Positions 34,854 to 42,981 of a stretch of DNA of 64,000 nucleotides are shown here, piece after piece. The notes under the pieces are model-generated. The model saw only the letters and a list, made by a program, of their open reading frames with translations, had not been told where the DNA came from and did not search any database. The translations under genes were made by a program, and so were the position numbers. The stretch is from Flavobacteriales bacterium ALC-1 (GTDB lineage Bacteria; Bacteroidota; Bacteroidia; Flavobacteriales; Flavobacteriaceae), in the NCBI GenBank assembly GCA_000171875.1, contig ABHI01000003.1:434001-498000 (forward strand). The letters run 5' to 3'. Positions within the stretch are counted from its first letter, which is position 1; the number at the start of each line of letters is the position of its first letter.

Positions 34854-36515
34854 ATGAAAAAATTTCACATTTTTATTTTAAGCGCAATCAGTTTAACGGT
34901 TTTTAGTCAAGATTTAGCAATTACAGGAGTAATAGATGGACCATCATCAGGTGGTGGTATACCTAAAGCAATTGAACTTCATGTTATTAATAACATTCCA
35001 GATTTAAGTATTTATGGGGTAGGATCCGCCAATAATGGCGGCGGTACAGATGGTGAGGAATTTACATTTCCAGCAGTTTCCGCTTCTTCTGGCGATTACA
35101 TCTATATTGCATTTGAAACTACAAGCTTTACAGATTATTTAGGCTTTTTACCAGATTACAGCAGTCAAGTTGCAGGTATAAATGGAGATGATGCTATTGA
35201 GTTATTTAAAGAAGGTAATGTTGTAGATGTTTTTGGTGATATAAACACAGATGGTTCAGGTGAGCCTTGGGAATATAGAGATGGTTGGGCAATTAGATTA
35301 GATGGTTTTGGACCAAACACCACATTCACACTATCCGAATGGCAGTTTAGTGGCGTTGATGCCACCGATGGTTGCACTAATAACGCAACGTGTTCTTCAG
35401 TTTTTCCAATTAATCCTAACCCTAGAATTAGTCTTATAGAATCTATAAATTCGTTAAACTATGAGTTGGATAATGGTCCTTCTTTTGAAAAAAATATTGA
35501 TGTCGTTGGAACAGGACTCACTAATGATATAATAGTAACAATGCCAATAAATTTTGAAGTTTCATCAACTTCTGGTAGTGCTTTTAGTAATTCTGTTACA
35601 TTACCACCAAGTGGATCTGAAATTTTCGTAAGATTAGCTTCAGGGTTAACGCAAGGTACTTACTCTGGAGATATGACCGCAACATCTGTAGGAGTCTCAG
35701 ATGAAATACTAACATTACCTGGTGATGTTATATCTTCAGACTTTACCGGATTAATAATTACAGCCGTTTTTGATGGTCCATTGTCAGGTCCAGCAGGAAT
35801 AGAACTGTTTGCAAGGCAAAATATTCCTGATTTAAGTGTTTATGGATTAAGAGCACAACGTAATGGTGGACTAAACACTACTGAGCTTTTTACCTTCCCG
35901 TCAGTTTCTATTTCAGCCGGAGAATACCTCTATGTTGCATCTGAAGCTTCAGATTTTAACTCGTTTTTTGGATTTGAACCAGATTATACAACTACAGTTG
36001 TACTCATAAATGGTGATGATCTTATGCAATTATCTGGAAATGGTCAAACTATTGACGTTTATGGTGAGTTTAATCAAGATGGTTCAGGTGAGCCCTGGGA
36101 ATACAGTGATGGTTGGGCATATAGGATGAACAATACTGGGCCTAACTTTGCAAATTTCAACACCTCAAATTGGAGTTTTAGTGGCGTAAATGCCCTAGAT
36201 GGTGAAACCACAAATGCAACTGCAGTAACGCCTGTACCAATCGGGACTTTTGTGACAACATTGTCTACTAATAGTAGCTTATACATTTCTAATTACGGTG
36301 TATATCCTAATCCAACTTCATTAGGGTTTGTTAATATAACGTCAGTAGATTATAATGATATTAAAGTCGCAGTTTATGATATTTTAGGTAAACTAATAAA
36401 AAGCGATGTTTTAATTAATAACAGGTTTAATGTTTCAGATTTAAATACTGGTGTTTACATTCTCAAGATTAGTCAAAATAATACTATAGTAACCAAGAAA
36501 CTTGTAATAAAGTAA
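34854..36515 (+). CDS. T9SS-secreted protein with two lamin-tail-like domains
   Basis: The 553-residue protein has a signal peptide (1-18, ending TVFSQ). Two repeated domains (about 20-170 and 297-445) share the pattern LAITGVIDGP...AIELHVINNIPDLSIYGV...GDDAIELF...DGSGEPWEYRDGWA, which looks like a lamin-tail domain. An Ig-like middle section lies between them. The C-terminal 80 residues (VYPNPTSLGFVNIT, then KVAVYDILGKLIK and VSDLNTGVYILKI...TKKLVIK) are a type-A T9SS sorting domain. The protein is exported by the type IX system and probably surface-bound or released. The cargo function is unknown. Confidence 0.93.
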   Translation: MKKFHIFILSAISLTVFSQDLAITGVIDGPSSGGGIPKAIELHVINNIPDLSIYGVGSANNGGGTDGEEFTFPAVSASSGDYIYIAFETTSFTDYLGFLPDYSSQVAGINGDDAIELFKEGNVVDVFGDINTDGSGEPWEYRDGWAIRLDGFGPNTTFTLSEWQFSGVDATDGCTNNATCSSVFPINPNPRISLIESINSLNYELDNGPSFEKNIDVVGTGLTNDIIVTMPINFEVSSTSGSAFSNSVTLPPSGSEIFVRLASGLTQGTYSGDMTATSVGVSDEILTLPGDVISSDFTGLIITAVFDGPLSGPAGIELFARQNIPDLSVYGLRAQRNGGLNTTELFTFPSVSISAGEYLYVASEASDFNSFFGFEPDYTTTVVLINGDDLMQLSGNGQTIDVYGEFNQDGSGEPWEYSDGWAYRMNNTGPNFANFNTSNWSFSGVNALDGETTNATAVTPVPIGTFVTTLSTNSSLYISNYGVYPNPTSLGFVNITSVDYNDIKVAVYDILGKLIKSDVLINNRFNVSDLNTGVYILKISQNNTIVTKKLVIK

Positions 36516-36615
36516 TATCAAGTTACCATTTTTAGAAATATAAAATGCATAACAAAAAACTAATCTAACAGTTTAATACAGAAATATCCTATAACAAAAT
36601 ATAAACTACTTTTAT

Positions 36616-36861
36616 TTAGTGAAAATTTAAAAGAGCTTGTTGTATTAAACTTATAAAAGCCAATGCTATTCCAAACAAAATTATTGTTTCAAAATCAAGT
36701 CGTGGGCTTAATTTAAAACGTAAAATGTTATTTCTAGACTTGTGAAGTATATGTGTTTCAAAACTTGGGCTACCTCAATTTAACATATATGTAGAAACTT
36801 TTTCCCTAGAGTTTTCTCTAGCTTCAACAACTTCTCTATGATACCCTTTTGGAAGCTCCAT
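36616..36861 (-). pseudogene. Interrupted small membrane-protein gene directly after uvrA
   Basis: An ATG at 36861 lies 1 bp after the uvrA stop codon. The frame reads MELPKGYHREVVEARENSREKVSTYMLN, then a TGA at codon 29, and then continues in the same frame, without another stop, for 52 codons (GSPSFETHILHK..., PRLDFETIILFGIALAFISLIQQ...) to a TAA at 36616. The late part includes a good membrane helix. One base change (CGA to TGA) would explain the stop. It is a probable recent nonsense mutation or sequence error in a small uvrA-linked gene; as it stands it makes a 28-residue peptide. No family was recognised. Confidence 0.7.
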
Positions 36862-36862
36862 A

Positions 36863-39652
36863 TTATAGTTTTTCTATAAGATATTTACCTGTAACAGAGT
36901 TTTTGTTTTTTGCAATCTCTTCTGGAGTTCCAACAGCTACGAGTTGTCCGCCATGTCTTCCACCTTCAGGGCCTAAATCAATAATATAATCTGCACATTT
37001 AATTAAATCTATATTATGTTCAATGACAATTATAGAATGCCCTTTTGATATTAAGGCTTGAAATGACTTTAGTAACTTCTTTATATCATGAAAATGTAAC
37101 CCTGTGGTCGGTTCATCAAAAATGAAAAGTGAATTGTTGCTTTTAGATCCTTTCCCTAAAAAGGTTGCTAGTTTTATACGCTGTGCTTCACCACCAGAAA
37201 GGGTAGAAGAGGACTGTCCTAAAGTAACATAACCTAGACCAACATCTTGAAGTGGTTGTAATTTGTTCTGAATTTTAGTTTGGTTATAAGTTTTAAAGAA
37301 ATCAATAGCATCATCAATGGTCATATCTAAAATATCGTGAATTGACTTGCCTTCAAAATGTACTTCTAAGACTTCTTTCTTAAAGCGTTTACCATTACAC
37401 GTATCGCAGACTAAATGTACATCTGCCATAAATTGCATTTCAATAGTGACTTCACCTTCACCTTTACAGGTTTCGCAACGTCCACCATCCACATTAAAAC
37501 TAAAGTGTTTGGCAGCATAATTTCGAATTTTACTCAGTTTCTGGCCTGCAAATAAAGCTCTGATATCGTCATAAGCCTTAATGTAAGTTACAGGATTAGA
37601 ACGTGATGAGCGACCAATAGGATTCTGATCCACAAATTCTACATGCTGCACAATACTGTGATTGCCCTGCATTTCAGTAAACTGACCAGCTTTATCACTA
37701 AATCCGGTTAATTTCTTTTGTATCGTAGGAAAGAGGATTTTTTTTACCAAGGTACTCTTACCACTTCCAGAAACTCCAGTAATAACTGTAAGCATTTCTA
37801 GAGGAAACGTAACATCTATATTTTTTAAATTATTCTCGCGAGTACCAATAATATCAATGTGATATTTTGACGTTCTTCGTTTTTTTGGAACTTCAATTTC
37901 TAATTGTCCATTAAGATATTTAGCAGTTAAGGTATCTGAAACTAAGATGTCTTTAAAGTCACCAACAGCAACCACTTCACCACCAAAAGTTCCTGCTTCT
38001 GGTCCGATGTCTATAATGGCATCTGCAGCTTTCATAATGTCTTCATCATGTTCAACAACAATGACTGTGTTGCCTAAATCTCGTAAGGATTTTAAAACAT
38101 CTATTAAACGCTCTGTATCTTTTGGATGCAAGCCAATACTCGGTTCATCCAAGATGTACATTGAGCCAACTAAACTACTTCCTAACGAAGTTGCTAGATT
38201 GATACGCTGACTTTCACCACCAGAAAGTGTATTCGACTTTCTATTAAGTGTTAAATAGTTTAAACCTACATTAGATAGAAATTTTAACCTTGTATTAATC
38301 TCGGTTAAGAGTCGCTTAGCTATTTTAGCATCGTACTCATTTAGTTTTAAGTCTTTGAAGAAATTAGCTAATTCATCTAAAGGTAAATCTACAAGATCAG
38401 TTATGGTTGCATCATTAATTTTCACATAATTAGCTTCATCGCGTAAGCGTTTCCCTTTACAAATATTACACTTAGTTTTGCCACGATAACGTGATAGCAT
38501 TACACGATTCTGAATTTTATAGGCCTTAGATTCAAGCTCAGCAAAGAAACTATCTAAGCCTTCAAAGTGTTCATTTCCTGACCAAATTAAAGCTTTATGT
38601 TTTTCACTAAGTTCAAAATAGGGTTTGTGTATTGGGAAATCAAACTTATGCGAATTGTTTACTAATTGATCTCTATACGAGCTCATACTTTCACCTCTCC
38701 AAGGAAAAATAGCGTTTTCAAACACAGATAAAGCGGTGTTCGGCACAACTAAATCATTATCGATACCAATAACATCTCCATAGCCTTCGCATTTAGGGCA
38801 AGCACCATAAGGATTATTAAAACTAAAGAGATGAGCATTAGGTTCTAAGAACGACATGCCATCGAGTTCAAACTTATTATTAAATATTTTTTGCTTTTTG
38901 TCTGAAAGTGATTCGATAATACAAGAACCAACACCTTCAAAGAAAGAAGTTTCAATGGCATCAGCTAGTCTATTTATAAAATCTTCATCTTGTTTGTATA
39001 CAATCCTATCAACAACTAAAAATAGGCGTTTATCTGATTTAATATTTTGCTTTAGAGCATCGTCAATTCTTAAAACGTCGTTTTTAACTTTAACACGTGC
39101 ATAACCTTGTTGTTGAAGTGTTTGTAGTTTGTTTTCAACTGTTCTGCCTTCTTCTAGAATGATTGGAGATAAAAGAAGTAGTTTAGTACCTTCTTCAAAT
39201 TTTGAAATGTATTCAATAACGTCTTTAGTTCGATGCTTTTTTACTAAATCACCAGAAATAGGAGAATAAGTCTTTCCAATTCTTGCGAATAATAATTTTA
39301 GGTAATCATAAATTTCTGTAGTTGTACCAACAGTTGAACGTGGATTGGTAGAATTAACTTTTTGTTCAATAGCTATGGCTGGGGCAATACCTTTAATATA
39401 ATCTACTTTAGGTTTGTTGAGTCGACCTAAAAACTGTCGAGCATAACTAGAAAGGCTCTCTACATAACGCCTTTGGCCTTCTGCATATAAGGTGTCGAAA
39501 GCCAAACTAGACTTTCCAGAACCCGATAAACCTGTAATAACTACTAATTTGTTTCTTGGGATAACAACATCAATATTTTTTAAATTATGCAGTTTAGCGC
39601 CTTTTATAATGATGTTTTCCTTTGGATTAACGTCTAAAAAAGTAGTATTCAT
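36863..39652 (-). CDS. uvrA: Excinuclease ABC subunit A
   Basis: UvrA finds DNA damage in nucleotide excision repair and loads UvrB. The 929 residues have two ABC ATPase halves. The first is Walker A GLSGSGKSSLAFDTL with signature LSGGESQRINLATSLG; the second is GVSGSGKSTLVKK with LSGGEAQRIKLATFLG. Zinc-finger Cys pairs lie between them (CPKCEGYGD, CNICKGKRL, CETCKGEGEV, CDTCNGKRF). Length and layout are normal. A TATCTTTG box lies just upstream. The damaged small gene follows after 1 bp and appears to be in the same transcript. Confidence 0.98.
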   Translation of the reverse strand: MNTTFLDVNPKENIIIKGAKLHNLKNIDVVIPRNKLVVITGLSGSGKSSLAFDTLYAEGQRRYVESLSSYARQFLGRLNKPKVDYIKGIAPAIAIEQKVNSTNPRSTVGTTTEIYDYLKLLFARIGKTYSPISGDLVKKHRTKDVIEYISKFEEGTKLLLLSPIILEEGRTVENKLQTLQQQGYARVKVKNDVLRIDDALKQNIKSDKRLFLVVDRIVYKQDEDFINRLADAIETSFFEGVGSCIIESLSDKKQKIFNNKFELDGMSFLEPNAHLFSFNNPYGACPKCEGYGDVIGIDNDLVVPNTALSVFENAIFPWRGESMSSYRDQLVNNSHKFDFPIHKPYFELSEKHKALIWSGNEHFEGLDSFFAELESKAYKIQNRVMLSRYRGKTKCNICKGKRLRDEANYVKINDATITDLVDLPLDELANFFKDLKLNEYDAKIAKRLLTEINTRLKFLSNVGLNYLTLNRKSNTLSGGESQRINLATSLGSSLVGSMYILDEPSIGLHPKDTERLIDVLKSLRDLGNTVIVVEHDEDIMKAADAIIDIGPEAGTFGGEVVAVGDFKDILVSDTLTAKYLNGQLEIEVPKKRRTSKYHIDIIGTRENNLKNIDVTFPLEMLTVITGVSGSGKSTLVKKILFPTIQKKLTGFSDKAGQFTEMQGNHSIVQHVEFVDQNPIGRSSRSNPVTYIKAYDDIRALFAGQKLSKIRNYAAKHFSFNVDGGRCETCKGEGEVTIEMQFMADVHLVCDTCNGKRFKKEVLEVHFEGKSIHDILDMTIDDAIDFFKTYNQTKIQNKLQPLQDVGLGYVTLGQSSSTLSGGEAQRIKLATFLGKGSKSNNSLFIFDEPTTGLHFHDIKKLLKSFQALISKGHSIIVIEHNIDLIKCADYIIDLGPEGGRHGGQLVAVGTPEEIAKNKNSVTGKYLIEKL

Positions 39653-39677
39653 AAGCTATTTTCGGTATCTAAGCTTG

Positions 39678-39685
39678 CAAAGATA
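39678..39685 (-). promoter_or_regulatory. Candidate -7 box for uvrA (TATCTTTG)
   Basis: Exact TAnnTTTG match on the minus strand, 25 bp before the uvrA ATG. I see no TTG at the usual -33 distance. Confidence 0.45.
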
Positions 39686-39850
39686 GTATATCTATTTTAT
39701 CTATAAAAGGAACACTTTATCCGATAAAATGTTAAATTTTCCTATTTTTTTTTGTTTTTTCGGAATGATTGTTGTTATATTTACCACATAATCATTTAAA
39801 ACACATCTGCGTATAGCATAATATTACTATAGAAAACTTTAACCCCTTGT

Positions 39851-39870
39851 TAAGAAGCATGTGCTTCTTA
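39851..39870. promoter_or_regulatory. Hairpin TAAGAAGCA-TG-TGCTTCTTA in the leader of the ECF sigma gene
   Basis: A perfect 9-bp inverted repeat with a 2-nt centre lies 17 bp before the sigma factor ATG. A 10-codon mini-frame (ATG at 39859, TGA overlapping the sigma ATG) begins inside it. It may be an operator or a translation-control hairpin. Confidence 0.6.
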
Positions 39871-39887
39871 GTACTAATAGTAATATT

Positions 39888-40472
39888 ATGAAAAAAGAAC
39901 TTATCCAAGACGCAGAGTTGGTTAGCAACTACATTAAAGGAGACGAAAACTCTCTCTCTATTTTAATTCAAAGACATAAGCAAAAAATCTATAGCTTTAT
40001 TTATTCTAAAGTTTATGATAGAGATATAACTGAAGATGTATTTCAGGATACCTTTATAAAGGTGATTAGAACTCTAAAACGTGGAAAATATAACGAAGAA
40101 GGTAAATTTTTACCTTGGGTAATGCGTATTGCACACAACCTTGTTATTGACCATTTTAGAAAAAACAGTCGTATGCCTAAGTTTGATAATGCAGGTGAAT
40201 TCAGTATTTTTTCTGTGCTTAGTGATTCTAGCTTAAATGCAGAAAAGAGCATGATAAAAAATCAGGTTGAGTCTGATGTGAGACGTGTTATTGAGGAACT
40301 ACCTGAAGATCAAAAACAAGTATTAGTTATGCGCATGTACCAAGATATGAGTTTCAAGGAAATCTCAGAGCGCACAGGTGTTAGTATCAATACTGCATTA
40401 GGAAGAATGCGTTATGCGCTTATTAATATGCGAAAGGTTATAGAGCAAAATAATATCGTTTTAACCAATTGA
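39888..40472 (+). CDS. ECF-type RNA polymerase sigma factor
   Basis: The protein (194 residues from the ATG at 39888) has sigma region 2 (ILIQRHKQKIYSFIYSKVYDRDITEDVFQDTFIKVIRTL with VMRIAHNLVIDHFRK) and region 4 (IEELPEDQKQVLVMRMYQDMSFKEISERTGVSINTALGRMRYALINMRKV). The region-2 DVFQDTF pattern is typical of ECF factors. It directs the polymerase to a set of promoters in response to an unseen signal. No anti-sigma factor gene is adjacent, but a 47-residue gene follows. The GTG start at 39861 is disfavoured because it lies inside the hairpin. Confidence 0.93.
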   Translation: MKKELIQDAELVSNYIKGDENSLSILIQRHKQKIYSFIYSKVYDRDITEDVFQDTFIKVIRTLKRGKYNEEGKFLPWVMRIAHNLVIDHFRKNSRMPKFDNAGEFSIFSVLSDSSLNAEKSMIKNQVESDVRRVIEELPEDQKQVLVMRMYQDMSFKEISERTGVSINTALGRMRYALINMRKVIEQNNIVLTN

Positions 40473-40529
40473 TACAATAAAGTGTTTTGAGTTGCGTTTT
40501 AGTCATATAATAAATCATAAATTAGTAAT

Positions 40530-40673
40530 ATGGCAAAAATTTACTCTAATGCTTCCCCAAAAAATGATAACCTAAAACCAAAAGATGAAACGATAAGTTT
40601 CCTTTTGAATTATTCAAAGGCTTTAAGTGTTATAAATTATAATAAAATGAAGTTTGAAGCACTTCTAAATTAA
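40530..40673 (+). CDS. Conserved 47-residue protein downstream of the sigma factor
   Basis: The frame reads MAKIYSNASPKNDNLKPKDE then TISFLLNYSKALSVINYNKMKFEALLN. Peptides with this layout (basic/Pro start, then SFLLNYSKAL and a KFEALLN-like end) occur next to ECF sigma genes in many flavobacteria, as I recall it, although I cannot search. The codon use is normal, and a hairpin terminator follows 7 bp after the stop. It has no signal peptide. A regulatory partner of the sigma factor is a guess from position. Confidence 0.72.
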   Translation: MAKIYSNASPKNDNLKPKDETISFLLNYSKALSVINYNKMKFEALLN

Positions 40674-40680
40674 GTAGGAA

Positions 40681-40714
40681 AAAAAATCCTGATGTTTAGC
40701 ATCAGGATTTTTTT
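40681..40714. terminator. Bidirectional intrinsic terminator
   Basis: AATCCTGATG pairs with CATCAGGATT around TTTAG, with A and T runs at both sides. The stop codon of the minus-strand gene at 40702 lies in the right arm. Confidence 0.8.
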
Positions 40715-41250
40715 GTCAATAGGAGTTCCTCATAATTTTTAGTGGTGAGGTATTCTTGTTTTAAGCCTTTTAAGTATTGAAGTATTTTCAATTTCATTGG
40801 ATGTTTATCTATTAGGCAATTCTTGATATTTTCATCATAAACAGTAAGAATAAGGTACCAATGTCCTTTACGAGTGGTATAATTATTAAAAACAGTTGGT
40901 AGGTTTTCATCATCCAATTTGGCATCTATAAACAGTCCAATTAAATTAAAGTTTTTATCTTCTTTATCAATTTCCTTATAGCTAAGAAAATAGGTTTTTC
41001 CATCAATTTGAAAAGGTGTATTCAAACCAACATTTTTATGATTTAATTTAAATTTTTTGTTGATATAATGGTAGAATTCATCAGCATTCTTAGGGTCTTT
41101 AAAGATAAAAGCAGTTTCTCTTGGCATTTTGCGCTGAAACTTTTTTGCTTGCATTATCTTATAATCCTCGTTTTTAAACTTTGGAGCAATCTTAACAGGA
41201 ATGCATGATGTAAATGCTAATAAAAGAAGAATTATTAAGGAGTTTTTCAT
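40702..41250 (-). CDS. Lipoprotein of unknown function
   Basis: The 182-residue protein has a signal peptide with the lipobox LAFTSC (Cys16). The mature part (IPVKIAPKFKNEDYKIMQAKKFQRK...) has beta strands such as TPFQIDGKTYFLSYKEID and KGHWYLILTVYDE and a Lys-rich end. I recognise no family. It probably resides in the inner leaflet of the outer membrane or in the periplasm. It lies between the sigma factor terminator and nth. Confidence 0.8.
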   Translation of the reverse strand: MKNSLIILLLLAFTSCIPVKIAPKFKNEDYKIMQAKKFQRKMPRETAFIFKDPKNADEFYHYINKKFKLNHKNVGLNTPFQIDGKTYFLSYKEIDKEDKNFNLIGLFIDAKLDDENLPTVFNNYTTRKGHWYLILTVYDENIKNCLIDKHPMKLKILQYLKGLKQEYLTTKNYEELLLTKKS

Positions 41251-41297
41251 GGTTTGATTGTTTCTCGAATATGTATCAAGAATTGTACCAATGCCAG

Positions 41298-41954
41298 TTA
41301 TTTCTTCTTTTTATAATAATCATCTAGTACGGACTTTCTACCTATGGTTTTAGTTATAACATCCTTATCTAAATCCCAACCACGAGCAGGTGAATATTCT
41401 CTGCCATACCAAATAATCTGAAGATGAAGATCATTCCATAATTCTTTTGGGAATAAGCGTTTAGCATCTTTTTCAGTTTGCACCACATTTTTACCGTTAG
41501 TTAAATTCCAACGATACATTAAGCGATGAATGTGAGTATCTACTGGGAATGCAGGAATCCCAAACGCTTGAGATAAAACAACAGCTGCTGTTTTATGACC
41601 TACAGCTGGTAATTCTTCAAGTTCGTCATAAGTCTGTGGTACTTTACCATTATGTTTATCTATTAAAATATGAGACAAACCATAAATACCTTTGCTCTTC
41701 ATGGGAGATAAACCAACTGGCTTTATAATTTCTCTAATCTCTTCAACACTCAATTTAATCATGTCGTAAGGGTTATCGGCACGTTCAAACAATAGTGGTG
41801 TAATTTGGTTAACGCGAACATCTGTGCTTTGCGCAGACATAAGAACAGCAATCAATAAAGTATATGGATCTTTATGATCTAGAGGAATAGGAATTTCTGG
41901 ATAGAGTTTGTCTAGCGTATTTATAACAAAATCTACCTTTTCTTTTTTAGTCAT
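41298..41954 (-). CDS. nth: Endonuclease III, cluster-less form
   Basis: Nth removes oxidised pyrimidines and cuts the abasic site (base excision repair). The 218 residues have the helix-hairpin-helix LPAVGHKTAAVVL with catalytic K121 and the catalytic Asp D139 in FPVDTHIHRL, matching Lys120 and Asp138 of the E. coli enzyme. The C-terminal end (WYGREYSPARGWDLDKDVITKTIGRKS) takes the place of the four-Cys iron-sulfur loop and contains no cysteine; the whole protein has none. Cluster-less members of the family are known. It is divergent from bcp by 32 bp. Confidence 0.93.
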   Translation of the reverse strand: MTKKEKVDFVINTLDKLYPEIPIPLDHKDPYTLLIAVLMSAQSTDVRVNQITPLLFERADNPYDMIKLSVEEIREIIKPVGLSPMKSKGIYGLSHILIDKHNGKVPQTYDELEELPAVGHKTAAVVLSQAFGIPAFPVDTHIHRLMYRWNLTNGKNVVQTEKDAKRLFPKELWNDLHLQIIWYGREYSPARGWDLDKDVITKTIGRKSVLDDYYKKKK

Positions 41955-41972
41955 GTTGTATTTTTACAAAAA

Positions 41973-41980
41973 CAAATTTA
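41973..41980 (-). promoter_or_regulatory. Candidate -7 box for nth (TAAATTTG)
   Basis: Exact TAnnTTTG match on the minus strand, 19 bp before the nth ATG, inside the short divergent gap with bcp. Confidence 0.45.
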
Positions 41981-41986
41981 AGGAAT

Positions 41987-42442
41987 ATGAAAACATTAAA
42001 AGCAGGAGATAAGGTCCCAAATTTTTCAGTGAATGACCAAGATGGAAATCTAATCTCATTAGCAGACTATAAAGGGAAAAAATTAGTTGTTTTTTTCTAT
42101 CCAAAAGCAAGTACACCAACTTGTACTGTTGAAGCTTGTAACTTAGGTGAAAACTACAAAGCCTTACAAGGTGTTGGTTACGAAATTTTAGGAGTTAGTG
42201 CAGATTCTGAAAAACGCCAATCTAACTTTAAGAACAAGTTTAATTTCCCTTATCCTTTGTTAGCTGATACAGAAAAAGAGGTTATCAATGCTTTTGGTGT
42301 TTGGGGGCCAAAGAAGTTTATGGGACGTGAGTTTGATGGTATTCATCGAAAAACATTTATTATTAATGAAGAAGGTGTTGTAGAACGTGTTATAGATAAA
42401 GTGAAAGCTAAAATTCACTCTGACCAGATATTGGAAGCTTAA
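41987..42442 (+). CDS. bcp: Peroxiredoxin (Bcp/PrxQ type)
   Basis: The 151-residue thiol peroxidase reduces organic hydroperoxides and H2O2. The peroxidatic Cys46 and resolving Cys51 lie in ASTPTCTVEACNL, the spacing of the PrxQ/Bcp group with a one-helix disulfide. The fold is standard thioredoxin-like, and the upstream segment KLVVFFYPK is typical. Cytoplasmic. It is divergent from nth and convergent, with a 4-bp gap, to the gene at 42447. Confidence 0.95.
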   Translation: MKTLKAGDKVPNFSVNDQDGNLISLADYKGKKLVVFFYPKASTPTCTVEACNLGENYKALQGVGYEILGVSADSEKRQSNFKNKFNFPYPLLADTEKEVINAFGVWGPKKFMGREFDGIHRKTFIINEEGVVERVIDKVKAKIHSDQILEA

Positions 42443-42446
42443 TCGA

Positions 42447-42950
42447 TTAATTTTTTTCTCTGTTTAAAGATAAATTAACGGTTAAATTAATAAGCCCTTT
42501 ATTAACTGGCTGAAATTTTTTGTTGGTCAAAATTACTTGAGGGCTTATAGTTAATTTGAATTTTTCTCCACCAATTCCAATAAAAGGAGCAAGCCTTAGA
42601 GTAAAATTATTAAAATCCGTATATGTTATTAATTCAGTTCCTAGAGCAATAAATTGATAATAAAATGTACCACTTATTTTTGGTCCAATAGTAAGTTTCT
42701 CTGTGTTAAGTCCTATTTCAGTTCCAATTCCATATTGATATCCACCTCCATGTCTTCCTCCATATTTAGTTTTATTAACTCCTAAATCAAGAAGATGAAA
42801 ATCCTTGTCATCGGAATCATTAAAACTATAAATATAACCAATACCTATATTTAGTGAATTATAATAACTGTAATCTCTTTTGTTTTGATTTTGCCCAAAG
42901 CCAAGAGTGATAGAACCAGTTAAAAGTAAAAATGTAATAGTGTATTTCAA
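42447..42950 (-). CDS. Small exported beta-barrel-like protein
   Basis: The 167-residue protein has a signal peptide (1-19, ending GFGQ). The strand-rich body has alternating aromatic and polar residues (YYNSLNIGIGYIYSF, GGGYQYGIGTEIGLNT, KISGTFYYQFIALGTELITYTD, FTLRLAPFIGIGGEKFKLTISPQVILT) and ends KGLINLTVNLSLNREKN. This suggests a small outer-membrane barrel. No family was recognised. There is no terminator between it and bcp, so the two may run into each other. Confidence 0.72.
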   Translation of the reverse strand: MKYTITFLLLTGSITLGFGQNQNKRDYSYYNSLNIGIGYIYSFNDSDDKDFHLLDLGVNKTKYGGRHGGGYQYGIGTEIGLNTEKLTIGPKISGTFYYQFIALGTELITYTDFNNFTLRLAPFIGIGGEKFKLTISPQVILTNKKFQPVNKGLINLTVNLSLNREKN

Positions 42951-42981
42951 ATTGTACAGAACTATTGCATCTTAATAAAAT

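Noticed and set aside
36616-36861. Selenocysteine or other planned recoding at the TGA
   Set aside because: There is no sign of a SECIS element or of a selenoprotein family; a plain nonsense change or read error is simpler.
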